Of a stretch of DNA of 64,000 nt, positions 8,780 through 18,413 are shown in pieces. The translations under genes were made by a program, and so were the position numbers. Source of the stretch: AV69 sp963742315 (GTDB lineage: Bacteria > Verrucomicrobiota > Verrucomicrobiia > Chthoniobacterales > UBA10450); the NCBI GenBank assembly GCA_963742315.1, contig CAVULE010000003.1, forward strand, positions 62,001-126,000. Reading direction: 5' to 3'. The notes beneath the pieces are model-generated. The model saw nothing but the letters and a program-made list of their open reading frames with translations, was not told the DNA's origin and searched no databases. The first letter of the stretch is position 1, and each line of letters begins with the position of its first letter.

Positions 8780-8877
8780 ATTGCGCGCGGCGCGAGACTA
8801 TCCAGTGCAGCCAAGCGCTGTCAACGCGCGGCGATTTAACGATTCAACGATTTGCCGAATCCGGATATCGTGAAGGC

Positions 8878-10149
8878 ATGACGAACTCACGCGACCTTTT
8901 CGCGCGCGCTCGCCGGCGAATCCCAGGCGGTGTGAATTCGCCGGTGCGCGGTTTTCGGGCCGTGGGCGGCGAACCAGTTTTTGTCGGGCGCGCCAAGGGC
9001 TCCCGTATTGGGAACGTCGATGACGTCGAACTAATCGATTACGTGGGCAGCTGGGGCCCTGCCATTCTCGGACACGCGCCTCCAGTTGTCGTTAGCGCTA
9101 TCCGCGATGCGGCGCAGCGAGGCGTCAGTTTCGGCATTCCCAATCCTCTCGAAGTCGAAATGGCGGAACTGATTTGCGCATGGATGCCGGCAATCGAAAA
9201 AGTCCGGATGGTGAATAGTGGCACAGAGGCAACGATGTCCTGCCTCCGACTGGCGCGGGGATTCACTAAACGCGACAAGATCGTCAAGTTCGCCGGTTGC
9301 TATCATGGCCACGCTGATTCGCTGCTGGTAAAAGCCGGCAGTGGTGCGCTCACTCATGGCCAGCCAGACAGCGCGGGCATCCCGGGAGCAGTCGCGGGCG
9401 AAACAATTGTCCTTCCTTTCAATAATATCGAATCAGTCCGCTCCGCCTTTCGCGAAAACAAGGACCACATCGCCGGCGTCATTCTGGAACCAATTCCGGC
9501 AAACGCCGGATTATTTTTCCCGCGCAAGGATTTCCTTCATCAACTTCGCGCAGAATGCACGACAAACGGCGCGGTCTTAATCTTCGATGAAGTGATGACT
9601 GGTTTCCGTGTTGCGCGAGGTGGCGCGCAACAGCTTTATGGAATTCGGCCTGATCTGACGGCGCTTGGCAAGGTCATTGGCGGTGGTTTGCCGGTTGGGG
9701 CGTTCGGCGGCCACGCGGAAATTATGGATTGCCTCTCGCCCGTTGGACCGGTTTACCAGGCGGGAACGCTTTCTGGAAATCCGCTGGCCATGGCGGCAGG
9801 GTTGGCACAATTGTGGGAACTTGATCGGATCGATGGCTGGAACCTACTGGAAGATCTCGGTGCAAAACTGGAGAGCAGGTTGACCAACGCGATCTCAGGG
9901 AAGGAGCTCACCTTGCATCGCATCGGTTCGATGTTTTGTCTCTTTTTCGCCAGTGGTCCGATCTTCGATCTGGAATCCGCGCAGCGCAGCGATACCAAAA
10001 AATTCGCGCACTTTTTTCACTCATGTCTCGACCGCGGCATCTATTTTCCGCCGTCGCAATTCGAGACCGCATTTATTTCCGCGGCTCACAGCGACGAAGA
10101 CATCGAGCAAACTGCTCGCGTTGTAGGCGAAGCCCTGGCAAGTTTGTAG
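8878..10149 (+). CDS. hemL: Glutamate-1-semialdehyde 2,1-aminomutase
   Basis: HemL is a PLP enzyme that converts glutamate 1-semialdehyde to 5-aminolevulinate in the C5 route to tetrapyrroles. The 423-residue protein opens SRDLFARARRRIPGGVNSPV, typical of the family. It carries NSGTEATMSCLRLAR (~119-133), FDEVMTGFRV (~234-243) and the PLP lysine in TALGKVIGGGLPVGAFGG (~260-277). The start is the ATG at 8878: a longer in-frame extension upstream would read through tRNA-Cys and is rejected. The gene has no tetrapyrrole neighbours in the window and is followed by a 114-bp gap before the glycoside hydrolase-glycosyltransferase gene. Confidence 0.95.
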   Translation: MTNSRDLFARARRRIPGGVNSPVRGFRAVGGEPVFVGRAKGSRIGNVDDVELIDYVGSWGPAILGHAPPVVVSAIRDAAQRGVSFGIPNPLEVEMAELICAWMPAIEKVRMVNSGTEATMSCLRLARGFTKRDKIVKFAGCYHGHADSLLVKAGSGALTHGQPDSAGIPGAVAGETIVLPFNNIESVRSAFRENKDHIAGVILEPIPANAGLFFPRKDFLHQLRAECTTNGAVLIFDEVMTGFRVARGGAQQLYGIRPDLTALGKVIGGGLPVGAFGGHAEIMDCLSPVGPVYQAGTLSGNPLAMAAGLAQLWELDRIDGWNLLEDLGAKLESRLTNAISGKELTLHRIGSMFCLFFASGPIFDLESAQRSDTKKFAHFFHSCLDRGIYFPPSQFETAFISAAHSDEDIEQTARVVGEALASL

Positions 10150-10263
10150 AGGCGGGCGTGCAGCCTGCAAACTTCTGAAAGCAGCCGCCCAGCGGCTACC
10201 TCTACCGTTCTCTACCGTCAAAATTTTTGCGTACATCTTCGGCATGGTCTAGGAAAGCCCGCT

Positions 10264-12810
10264 GTGAGCGCTTCTCCGGCGGAACCAATCCGCGCCGTCG
10301 CAAAATTTTTCTTCGAAGGTGGCCGCAAATTCTTCGTCAAAGGCGTCACCTACGGCCCGTTCAAACCAGACGCGTTAGGCAATTACCTTGGAACACAAGA
10401 TCAAGCCGCGCACGATCTTGCCCAGATTCGCGCCTCCGGGTTTAACGTTGTTCGGGTTTATCACTGCCCCCCGCGCTGGTTTCTTGAGGCCTGCGCCGAA
10501 GCCGGAGTCCGGGCGCTCATCACTCTGCCCTGGGCCAAACACATCGAATTCCTGCGTGAACGATCGGCCCGAAACGAAATTACCCGCTCCGTTTCCGACG
10601 CCATCAAAATGCACGCCGGCCACCCCGCCATTTTTGCCTATCTCGTCGGCAACGAAATCGCGCCGCAGATGGTGCGGTGGTTGGGCGTGCGCCGCGTCAC
10701 GGAGTTCATCGAGCATCTTATCGCATTGGGTCGCGGCCTCGATCCCCGCGTTTTATTTTCCTACGCCACTTATCCGCCGACGGAATTTCTGCTCCCGCAA
10801 AACGTCGATTTTTTTTGCTTTAACGTTTACCTGCACAAGCAGCGCGATTTCGAGCGTTATCTCTTCCGTCTGCAAAATCTCGTCGAAGAGCGTCCGCTCA
10901 TCCTGGGCGAATTCGGAATGGACACAATCCGACACAGCCAGGACGAGCAGGCCGAAATGCTGAGCTGGCATGTCGATAGCGTGATAAAATGTGGACTCGC
11001 TGGCACCGTTTTCTTTTCCTGGACCGACGAATGGTACACCGGCGAACAGGAGGTCACTGATTGGGCATTCGGACTTGTCACGCGCGATCGCCAGCCAAAA
11101 AAAGCGCTTCATGCCCTGCGCGAAAAACTCGGGCAAGACGACGCCGTTCTTCCGCATCGCCATCTTAATCAAACGCCGTCAGTCTCAGTTATCGTTTGTT
11201 CGTATAACGCCGGCGCAACATTGCGATCGTGCCTCGAGTCGCTCGGCAAAATCGATTACCCCAAGTTTGAGATTGTCCTGGTGGATGATGGATCGACCGA
11301 CAACACCGCGCAGATCGCCGCTGGATTCCCAAATGTGCGTTACGTTCATCAGCCGAATCGCGGGCTGAGTGTTGCGCGCAATACCGGCGCCGCCGCCGCA
11401 CGCGGGGAAGTATTCGCCTATACCGATGCGGACTGTATGGCGGACGTCGATTGGCTTTATTATTTGATTGGCACACTCACCAACGGCGACTTCGCGGGCG
11501 TGGGTGGTCCGAATGTTCCGCCTCCGGCAAAAACCTGGATCCAGGCTTGTGTCGCCGCTGCGCCCGGTGGGCCGAGTCACGTCCTCTTAACCGACATCGT
11601 CGCCGAACACATTCCTGGTTGTAACATGGCGTTTTGGCGGTGGGCTTTCGAAAATGTGGGGGGATTCGATCCGGAATATCACGTGGCGGGTGATGACGTG
11701 GATTTTTGCTGGCGTTTGCAACAAGCCGGCGGCGTGATCGCATTTAGCGCTACTGCCATCGTCTGGCACCATCGTCGTTTTACCCTGCGCGCGTTTCGCA
11801 AACAACAGGAAGGTTACGGTGAAGCCGAATCGCTCCTGCGTTTTAAACATCTCGTTTTCTTCGGACCAACCGGGACGGCGAAATGGCGTGGACAAATTTA
11901 CGGCACCCCGCGTTTCAGTTGGTTCCTTGGCCGCCCGATTATTTATCATGGAATTTTCGCCGACGGATTTTTCCAATCGATCTATCCCACTCCGCAATCA
12001 GAAGTGGCGGCTTACCTCAGCAGTATCGAATGGTTCGCCCTTACCATCTTTCTCTTCGGCGTGGGTGTGTTTGTTCCGCCGCTGCGAATCGTGCCGTATT
12101 TGATGCTGGGCGGTACGCTCTGTGTCGCGCTCTCTTATATGGTGCGTGCGCGCATCGAGCCGCGCTTCGATACCATCCACTCCCGCCTGTTGGTCATGTT
12201 CCTGGCTTTCGCGCAACCACTCGTCCGTGGCTGGTCCCGTTATTTTACCTGGCTGCATTTCAAACGCACTCCCGGTTCTGTTATTGCGCAGCACGAGAAG
12301 CCGCCCCCCGGTAAGAAAATCGGCCGAAGCTGGGGCCGCCTCGCTTATTGGAACGAAGAAGGCAAGGATCGTCACAGCCTCTTACGAGAAATTTTCACGC
12401 TCCTTGATCAGGAAAACTGGCGCTACTCGATCGATACCGGCTGGCAGGAATGGGACATCCAGATTTACGGTAACTTCTGGTGGAGCATCATCCTACGGAC
12501 GGTCACGGAATATCATGGCGGCGGAAAATGCCTGACCCGCGTCCAACTTCGCTACCGCTATGTCACCACCACCGTGATCGTAAATCTCATCGTTCTCATC
12601 TTATTCATCTATCATTTCCTTAATACCGGGCATGTCCAACTCTTCTTCGCGGTCCCTTACGCAATCTTCGCCCTGTTCCTTTTCCTGAGAGCACGCCGGT
12701 TGAAAAGACGGGTGCGAGAGCTGGTCGATTTTGCGGCTTATCGGATCAATATGAATCGCATTTTGCGATCGCGTCTTCGCCGCAATCCAACCGCCGGCGC
12801 ACCGAAGTGA
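10264..12810 (+). CDS. Glycoside hydrolase-type TIM barrel fused to a GT2 glycosyltransferase with C-terminal membrane segments
   Basis: An 848-aa fusion. Residues ~15-290 look like a (beta/alpha)8 barrel of the clan containing GH2/GH5, with candidate acid/base Glu in VGNEIAPQ (~132) and nucleophile Glu in LILGEFGMD (~216). Residues ~303-540 form a GT2 domain: VSVIVCSYNAG, VDDGSTDNTAQ (~340-350), YTDADC and GDDVDFCWRLQQAGG. The C-terminal third has several hydrophobic helices around ~595-650 and ~760-800. It probably makes or trims a surface polysaccharide or glycolipid at the inner membrane; the substrate is unknown. The stop overlaps the next gene by 4 bp (GTGA), so the two are coupled. Confidence 0.8.
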   Translation: MSASPAEPIRAVAKFFFEGGRKFFVKGVTYGPFKPDALGNYLGTQDQAAHDLAQIRASGFNVVRVYHCPPRWFLEACAEAGVRALITLPWAKHIEFLRERSARNEITRSVSDAIKMHAGHPAIFAYLVGNEIAPQMVRWLGVRRVTEFIEHLIALGRGLDPRVLFSYATYPPTEFLLPQNVDFFCFNVYLHKQRDFERYLFRLQNLVEERPLILGEFGMDTIRHSQDEQAEMLSWHVDSVIKCGLAGTVFFSWTDEWYTGEQEVTDWAFGLVTRDRQPKKALHALREKLGQDDAVLPHRHLNQTPSVSVIVCSYNAGATLRSCLESLGKIDYPKFEIVLVDDGSTDNTAQIAAGFPNVRYVHQPNRGLSVARNTGAAAARGEVFAYTDADCMADVDWLYYLIGTLTNGDFAGVGGPNVPPPAKTWIQACVAAAPGGPSHVLLTDIVAEHIPGCNMAFWRWAFENVGGFDPEYHVAGDDVDFCWRLQQAGGVIAFSATAIVWHHRRFTLRAFRKQQEGYGEAESLLRFKHLVFFGPTGTAKWRGQIYGTPRFSWFLGRPIIYHGIFADGFFQSIYPTPQSEVAAYLSSIEWFALTIFLFGVGVFVPPLRIVPYLMLGGTLCVALSYMVRARIEPRFDTIHSRLLVMFLAFAQPLVRGWSRYFTWLHFKRTPGSVIAQHEKPPPGKKIGRSWGRLAYWNEEGKDRHSLLREIFTLLDQENWRYSIDTGWQEWDIQIYGNFWWSIILRTVTEYHGGGKCLTRVQLRYRYVTTTVIVNLIVLILFIYHFLNTGHVQLFFAVPYAIFALFLFLRARRLKRRVRELVDFAAYRINMNRILRSRLRRNPTAGAPK

Positions 12811-14072
12811 AATTGCGATTTTGGATCGCGCTTGTCGCGCAATTACTGCTCTTCGCTTCGCTTAAACTTTTCGACGATTGGACCCTGGAGTGGATGCCGG
12901 TGTATTTTGTCGCCTGCGCGATTCTTTGCGGCCTCGCTTACTTATTCGCATCGACGGAATTTGCCGCGCTTAACAGCGCCGTCTGGATTTTCTGGTTCGT
13001 CACCATCGGGCTGCGTCTGCTGGCCCTACCCCAGGCCCCGAGCAACGAAGTCTGGCGCTTTCAAGCCGACGGCGTGATTCAACGCGCCGGATTCAATCCC
13101 TATCAGGTCGCACCGAATGATCCACGCCTAGCCGGCAAAATCCCGGAGCTTGCGCGCGTCCCGCGCAACGATGAGCCCACAGCCTTCGCACCGGGTGCAG
13201 AAGTTTTGTTTCGCGCCATCCCGGCGACGAACAACGCGCTGCTCTACAAAACAATTTTTGGCGCTGCCGATTTACTCGCCATCGGGCTCCTTCTTCGGCT
13301 GCTTGATAAACAAACCGCTGTCTGGTTCGCCTGGAATCCTCTCGTGGCTTATAGTTTTTTTGGCGCGGCACATTTCGACAGCATCATTTTGCTCGCAATT
13401 GTCGCACTGATTTTCTTCCTCGAGCGATTTGAACAAACGGCGCAATCGCGCTGGAAATTTGCTCTCGGCGCCGCGGTCGCGCTCGGAATTGCCATCGCGC
13501 TTCGACCAGTCTGCCTCGTTTTGTTAATTCCGTCTCTTTTTGCCTTGCGTCGCTATTCCATTGCACTCGCGGCGGCCATCGCTTTGCCCGTTCTCCTTGG
13601 TTGCGTGTTTCAATTTCCATTTGCGCAAAATCTTTTCGGAGACTTCGGGCACGTCAGTCGGCTCAACGATTTATTTTGGTGGCTGATTGAAGACACGATT
13701 CTACCAAACTGGCATCAGCAATATTACCGCTACGACGTAATCCTTCTGATCGTGTCGGCGCTGATTGGTCTCCTTTTCATGCGCAATTGGCGACGCGGCA
13801 TCCTTTGGTCGCTCGGCGCCAGTCTCATTCTCGCGCCAGTCTTAAACGCCTGGTATGTAACTTGGATTCTGCCAGTCGCGACGTGGCGGCACGCCTTCGC
13901 CTGGCATTTTCTGAGCGTCACTATCTTCGCTTACTACCTCTTTTATAATGAGCGCCTTTTCGCTCTTCCCTGGCACGCCGAACCGTGGTTGCGAGGCATA
14001 ATCGTGTTGCCCGTCCTTTTTGCCATGACCCTAATGGCCACGCAACGCCATCAGGCTCTAAAAAACGGCTAA
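12807..14072 (+). CDS. Polytopic membrane mannosyltransferase-like protein (GT87/DUF2029-like)
   Basis: This 421-aa protein has about ten hydrophobic segments. The extracytoplasmic loop after the second segment contains NEVWRFQADGVIQRAGFNPYQVAPNDPRL; the family of polyprenyl-phosphate-sugar-dependent transferases typically has an acidic, aromatic-rich catalytic loop there (here the pattern RFxxDGxxxxxGxNPY). WFAWNPLVAYSFFGAAHFDS is another typical GT-C stretch. It starts with GTG inside the stop of the GH-GT2 fusion, so the pair likely works on one glycan, this protein using a lipid-linked sugar on the periplasmic side. Its stop overlaps that of rluD on the other strand. Confidence 0.7.
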   Translation: MKLRFWIALVAQLLLFASLKLFDDWTLEWMPVYFVACAILCGLAYLFASTEFAALNSAVWIFWFVTIGLRLLALPQAPSNEVWRFQADGVIQRAGFNPYQVAPNDPRLAGKIPELARVPRNDEPTAFAPGAEVLFRAIPATNNALLYKTIFGAADLLAIGLLLRLLDKQTAVWFAWNPLVAYSFFGAAHFDSIILLAIVALIFFLERFEQTAQSRWKFALGAAVALGIAIALRPVCLVLLIPSLFALRRYSIALAAAIALPVLLGCVFQFPFAQNLFGDFGHVSRLNDLFWWLIEDTILPNWHQQYYRYDVILLIVSALIGLLFMRNWRRGILWSLGASLILAPVLNAWYVTWILPVATWRHAFAWHFLSVTIFAYYLFYNERLFALPWHAEPWLRGIIVLPVLFAMTLMATQRHQALKNG

Positions 14073-14986
14073 CTCAACACCTCGCTCATCGCCTGTTTAA
14101 AATCTTCCGGCAACGGCGCTTCAAAATGCATCCGCTCTTTCGTCCGTGGATGATCTAACCCCAGTTTCCATGCATGTAACATCTGGCGCGAAAAATTCCC
14201 GGCACGGCGTCCTCCGTAAACAACATCGCCCAAGATGGGATGCCCAAAATGTTGAAGATGGACTCGAATTTGATGTGTCCTGCCGCTGTGCAACCGGCAC
14301 TCGAGCAAACTCGCCTCTCCTCCACTGCGTACCACTTTGAAATCCGTTTTCGCTTCTCGCCCACCTTCGCGCGCGATCGCCATCCTTTTGCGATGAACCC
14401 GATGACGCGCGATGGGGGCAACAATTGTTCCGGAACCCCGACGCAGCTTTCCGGCGACGAGCGCTAGGTAAATCTTTTCAACCGTGCGGGCCGCGAATTG
14501 TCGGGAAAGCTCCTGATGGGCAAAATCATTCTTTGCCACCGCCAGGCAGCCGCTTGTTTCCTTATCCAGCCGATGAACAATCCCCGGTCGCTCCTTCCCG
14601 CCGATCCCGGAAAGATTTCTGCAATGCGAAAGTAAGGCGTTGACCAATGTGCCGCGCTTGCGGCCGGCGCCAGGATGGACCGAAATTCCCGCCGTTTTGT
14701 TTATAACAATCAAGTCGTCGTCTTCGAACAAAACGGAGAGAGCGATCTTTTCCGGGACCAGATCAAGCGCTAGAACGGGTGGTTCGACCAGGATAACGCG
14801 ATCGCCCGCTCGGACAAGGTCGCGCGCACGCGGCACCGCGCCGTTAACGGTGACGAACCCATCGCGGATAAGCGCCTGGATTCGAGAACGCGAAAACTCG
14901 TTCGCAGAATTGGCAAGAAAACGGTCCAGGCGCGTGCCCACATCCGTTCCTTTAACGATAAATTCACGGCGGTTTTCCTGTGTCAT
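14069..14986 (-). CDS. rluD: Large-subunit rRNA pseudouridine synthase, RluD family
   Basis: RluA-family pseudouridine synthases isomerise specific uridines in 23S rRNA helix 69 (RluD) or related sites. The 305-aa product from the ATG at 14986 has an N-terminal S4 RNA-binding domain (RLDRFLANSANEFSRSRIQALI) and the catalytic motif GIVHRLDKETSGCLAVAK at ~133-150, where the Asp of HRLD is catalytic. GRTHQIRVHLQHFGHPILGD follows. A longer in-frame start at 15040 exists but would overlap the divergent kinase gene and adds no domain. Only 22 bp separate it from the divergent kinase start. Confidence 0.92.
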   Translation of the reverse strand: MTQENRREFIVKGTDVGTRLDRFLANSANEFSRSRIQALIRDGFVTVNGAVPRARDLVRAGDRVILVEPPVLALDLVPEKIALSVLFEDDDLIVINKTAGISVHPGAGRKRGTLVNALLSHCRNLSGIGGKERPGIVHRLDKETSGCLAVAKNDFAHQELSRQFAARTVEKIYLALVAGKLRRGSGTIVAPIARHRVHRKRMAIAREGGREAKTDFKVVRSGGEASLLECRLHSGRTHQIRVHLQHFGHPILGDVVYGGRRAGNFSRQMLHAWKLGLDHPRTKERMHFEAPLPEDFKQAMSEVLS

Positions 14987-15008
14987 TGACGATGTTACTA
15001 TCGCAAAA

Positions 15009-17276
15009 ATGAGCGACCCGAACACCATTTCGTGTCCCAAGTGCGATGCGCCAATAGATATCGGCGATGCCGAACCTCTCTCGCGCGTGGCCTGTCCGGC
15101 TTGCGGCGAACGAATACGGATCGCGCGCTCGTTTAATCATTTCGAGTTGCGCGAGACCCTTGGTACCGGCGGAATGGGGACGGTTTACAAAGCGCGCGAC
15201 ACCCAATTGGACCGAGATGTGGCACTGAAACTTTTGCGCAAAGATCTGGGGCCGGAATACGCCAATCAGTTGCAACAGGAAGCCCGGATCACCGCTTCGG
15301 TCAATCATCCCCATGTGGTCCAGGTATTTTCCTTCGGCCACGATCACGATCAGTACTATCTCGTCATGGAGCTGGTCGACCGCGGAACGCTCGATGACCT
15401 TATTGCGGAACAGAAAAAACTTCCCGAGGCAGACGTGCTACGCGCCGGGATCGAGGTGGCCCGCGGACTACGCGCAGCCTACCAAAAAGAATTGATCCAT
15501 CGCGACGTCAAACCGGCCAATATTTTGTTCAACGAAGAAGGGATGGCGAAGATCAGTGATTTCGGTTTGGCGGGAATTGTCGAGCCCCAGGCGCAATCTA
15601 GCGGCGCCATCTGGGGAACTCCTTATTACGTCGCGCCGGAACGATTAAATAATCAGCCGGAAGATTTTCGCAGCGATATTTACAGTCTCGGCGCCACCCT
15701 TTTTCACGCGGTGGCGGGCCGGCCGCCTTTCGACGGGGAAACTACCTCGGCGTCCGATCTGCGCGCGTTGAAGAACAATCCGTTGAAACTGAAAGACGTG
15801 GCGCCGGATGTTTCACGGCCAACCGCCAATGCCATCGCCAGAATGATCGCGCCCGACCCGCGCTTGCGTTTCGCCTCGCACGATGCGCTCATCCTCGCCC
15901 TCAAGAAAGCGGAGCGCGTCCTTCACGGTGAACCGGAACCGTGGAGCGCCAAAGCGGCTTTGCTCATCGCCGGCGCCACTCTCATCGCTCTAATATTGTT
16001 TGGTTGGATTTTTTTCAGCCACCAGGGAGGGTCAGCGAACGTTACCGCATCGGCCAGCTCAACTCCCGCCTTCGATATCAACCGCGAATTTGATGATGGG
16101 CGCCAGCAAATAATCGACGGCAAATACCCGGCGGCCCGCGCCACTTTCGCGCGCCTGGCTTCGGAAACCAAAAACAAACAACCCATCTACGATTGGGCGT
16201 TGCTCAATCAGGCCCTCGCCGCTTTGCTCGACCAGCAGGAATCGCAAAAGCGCCGGGCCCTGCAGGAAGTGGAAAATGCCGGTAGCGGCGGTTTCGCCGA
16301 TCCGCAAATGGGCGCATTTCTTCTCGAGACCGCGAAACACGCCAATGAGCGCCGTGCCATTGCGCTCTCCGATATTTCCGATCATGCGGCGAAGCCATTC
16401 GCGTTATTTTTGCTGGGACTGACCAACGTCCAGCTTGGACGATTCAATGATGCGAAGGCATTGCTGGAGGCATTTACTTTATCGCAACCCAGCGGGAGCT
16501 TGTCCTGGATCGATAAATACAAACCAATCGCGCGAAAATATCTGGATGATACACGGGCGTGGCTCGCCTGGAGAGAGCAGAATGGATCAGCGAAGAGTCC
16601 TGCGGAAATCAGGAGTGCGCTGGAAAAGTTGCGATCGCTGAAACTGCAAAAGCCAACAGCAATTTCAGCCGAGGCCTTGCTGGCGGAAAGAACCTTGGCT
16701 AACCAGCTTGATCAGGCCGAGAAAACGGAGAGATCCTTGCGGGAAAAACAGCACCAGGATTTGGTGGCGCGTGAAACGCCGCCATTGAACACAGCCTTGG
16801 AATCCTATCGGCGACTCGCTGCTGTTTATGATTTCACCGGAGCCGCCAGTGCAATTAGAAAAGTCAAACTAACGGAGCCTCACCTGAGGGAGACGCAACG
16901 TAATTATCAAAATGCGGCCGATTGGCTGGCGGAATGGAAAACAACGCTGATTAACGATTTGAATGCGCACAGCTATAACGGCGCCATAATTGTGAGCGAT
17001 AACCAATACAACGGAATCGCAGGCGCGACCGCGAACAAGCTGAAAATGAAAGTTCCTTATGGTTCCGCCGAAACCACTTGGCTGAAAGTGCCCGCCGCAT
17101 CCCTCGTGACCGTCTCGAGTTCCTTTGCCACCGATGCCGACCGGCAATGGCGCTGCGGCGTTTTTGCGTGGATGATCGGGCAAACGAATGCCGCGCGACA
17201 ACTCTTCGATGCAGCCTGCTCAGCTAAGCCATCTTATATAGAAGCGCGCAAGTTTTTCGACCAGACGAAACCGTAA
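15009..17276 (+). CDS. Membrane Ser/Thr protein kinase with N-terminal zinc ribbon and periplasmic TPR-like region
   Basis: This is a Hanks-type kinase of 755 aa. A short zinc ribbon comes first (Cys 9, 12, 29 and 32). The kinase domain (~43-300) contains LGTGGMGTVYKARD, the ATP lysine in VALKLL, HRDVKPANILF (catalytic Asp) and DFGLAG. One membrane span lies at ~316-338 (LLIAGATLIALILFGWIFF). The C-terminal ~400 residues are helical with TPR-like spacing and end in a small compact domain. The start is the ATG at 15009; an upstream in-frame extension to 14640 lies antisense within rluD and is rejected. Substrates are unknown. A thioredoxin-like gene follows after 33 bp. Confidence 0.88.
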   Translation: MSDPNTISCPKCDAPIDIGDAEPLSRVACPACGERIRIARSFNHFELRETLGTGGMGTVYKARDTQLDRDVALKLLRKDLGPEYANQLQQEARITASVNHPHVVQVFSFGHDHDQYYLVMELVDRGTLDDLIAEQKKLPEADVLRAGIEVARGLRAAYQKELIHRDVKPANILFNEEGMAKISDFGLAGIVEPQAQSSGAIWGTPYYVAPERLNNQPEDFRSDIYSLGATLFHAVAGRPPFDGETTSASDLRALKNNPLKLKDVAPDVSRPTANAIARMIAPDPRLRFASHDALILALKKAERVLHGEPEPWSAKAALLIAGATLIALILFGWIFFSHQGGSANVTASASSTPAFDINREFDDGRQQIIDGKYPAARATFARLASETKNKQPIYDWALLNQALAALLDQQESQKRRALQEVENAGSGGFADPQMGAFLLETAKHANERRAIALSDISDHAAKPFALFLLGLTNVQLGRFNDAKALLEAFTLSQPSGSLSWIDKYKPIARKYLDDTRAWLAWREQNGSAKSPAEIRSALEKLRSLKLQKPTAISAEALLAERTLANQLDQAEKTERSLREKQHQDLVARETPPLNTALESYRRLAAVYDFTGAASAIRKVKLTEPHLRETQRNYQNAADWLAEWKTTLINDLNAHSYNGAIIVSDNQYNGIAGATANKLKMKVPYGSAETTWLKVPAASLVTVSSSFATDADRQWRCGVFAWMIGQTNAARQLFDAACSAKPSYIEARKFFDQTKP

Positions 17277-17309
17277 ATCAGTGGCAAGCCACCTGCTGAA
17301 ACTAGGAGG

Positions 17310-18191
17310 ATGCGCTCCGCTTGCTGTTTTTTCTTCCTGGCGCTTGGCCTGGCGATGGCAGCCACGTTGCCGCTTACGACGAGCGATATCAGCCTGATGT
17401 TACGCTCAGGTTATTCCGTGCCGACGATTGAGGCAGAACTTGCCACCCGCCATTTCGCCGACCAGCTCGATGAGGGTAAGCGCAAGCAGCTAATCAAGGC
17501 CGGCGCCACCACTGAGCTATTGGATGCAATTGAGAGCGGAAACTTCTCCGTTCCGAAAGACGAACTGGAAAAGTCGCGCCGGAAAATGGACGAGCAGGCG
17601 GCCGAACGGGCGCTCATGGCCGAGAAAGCAAAAAGAAGTGATACTCTTTACCAAAACCAATTGCTCAAACAGCGGGCACAGGTGGTTGCGCATGGCTCCG
17701 CCGATGCCATTGCCGGCGCAGCCAAAGGCAATCTGGTTCGCCTTCAAAACGGGAACCTGGTGTCCTGTTATGATGAGGAACTTGCATCGAAGCAAATCTA
17801 TGGTCTTTACTTCTCCGCTCACTGGTGCCCACCTTGCCGGAAGTTCACACCGCAACTGGTCGCCTATTATAACCAGATCGTGCACGATCATCCCGAGTTC
17901 GAAATTATTTTCGTAAGCGCCGATAAATCTGCCGAGGACATGGCAACCTACATGCGGGAGAGCGCCATGCCCTGGCCAGCAATCGAATACGGCAAACTCG
18001 CCAATGTTCCGGCATTACAAAAATACGTTGGCCGCGGAATCCCCGATCTCGTCATTGTCGATGCCAGCGGCAAAGTTTTGGCCGACAGCTTTGTCGGCGG
18101 CAAATACGTCGGGCCGGGGAAAGTCCTTGATGACCTGAGCGCGATTTTCGCGCATGGTGGTGGTTCCCCACAAGTCGCGGCCAATCGGTAG
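17310..18191 (+). CDS. Exported thioredoxin-fold (nucleoredoxin/TlpA-like) protein
   Basis: A 293-aa protein with an N-terminal signal peptide (~1-17). A helical region follows (~20-110) containing ISLMLRSGYSVPTIEAELATRHFAD, which resembles a short regulatory helix pair. The thioredoxin-like domain (~145-285) has the redox motif HWCPPCRKFTP and a cis-Pro region GRGIPDLVIVD. Nucleoredoxin/TryX-like proteins share the WCPPC form. It probably acts as a periplasmic thiol reductase or oxidase, partner unknown. AGGAGG directly abuts the ATG with no spacer, so initiation here may be weak. It follows the kinase gene closely. Confidence 0.82.
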   Translation: MRSACCFFFLALGLAMAATLPLTTSDISLMLRSGYSVPTIEAELATRHFADQLDEGKRKQLIKAGATTELLDAIESGNFSVPKDELEKSRRKMDEQAAERALMAEKAKRSDTLYQNQLLKQRAQVVAHGSADAIAGAAKGNLVRLQNGNLVSCYDEELASKQIYGLYFSAHWCPPCRKFTPQLVAYYNQIVHDHPEFEIIFVSADKSAEDMATYMRESAMPWPAIEYGKLANVPALQKYVGRGIPDLVIVDASGKVLADSFVGGKYVGPGKVLDDLSAIFAHGGGSPQVAANR

Positions 18192-18413
18192 CGAAACTGC
18201 ATAAATGCGGGGCATCTGGCTCAAGATGCCATCCCATTCAAGAAGCTGTCTCGCCAGGATGGGTACAACCAATTGGCTGCACTCAGTTTAGCCCGATCAT
18301 AGTGACCTCTGAGCAAACCCATCCTGAACGAATTTTGGTTTCGAGAGTCAGATTTACACGAATGGTTCCGATGTTAAGTTTCATCGCGCGCACCTTTCGC
18401 GCCCACGCAATTA

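Noticed and set aside
8698..8877. N-terminal extension of hemL through tRNA-Cys
   Set aside because: The extension translates the antisense of a complete tRNA; HemL homologues begin at the position of the ATG at 8878.
14640..15008. N-terminal extension of the Ser/Thr kinase
   Set aside because: The region is antisense to rluD, and its translation is low-complexity Arg/Ser/Thr; the zinc ribbon starts right after ATG 15009.
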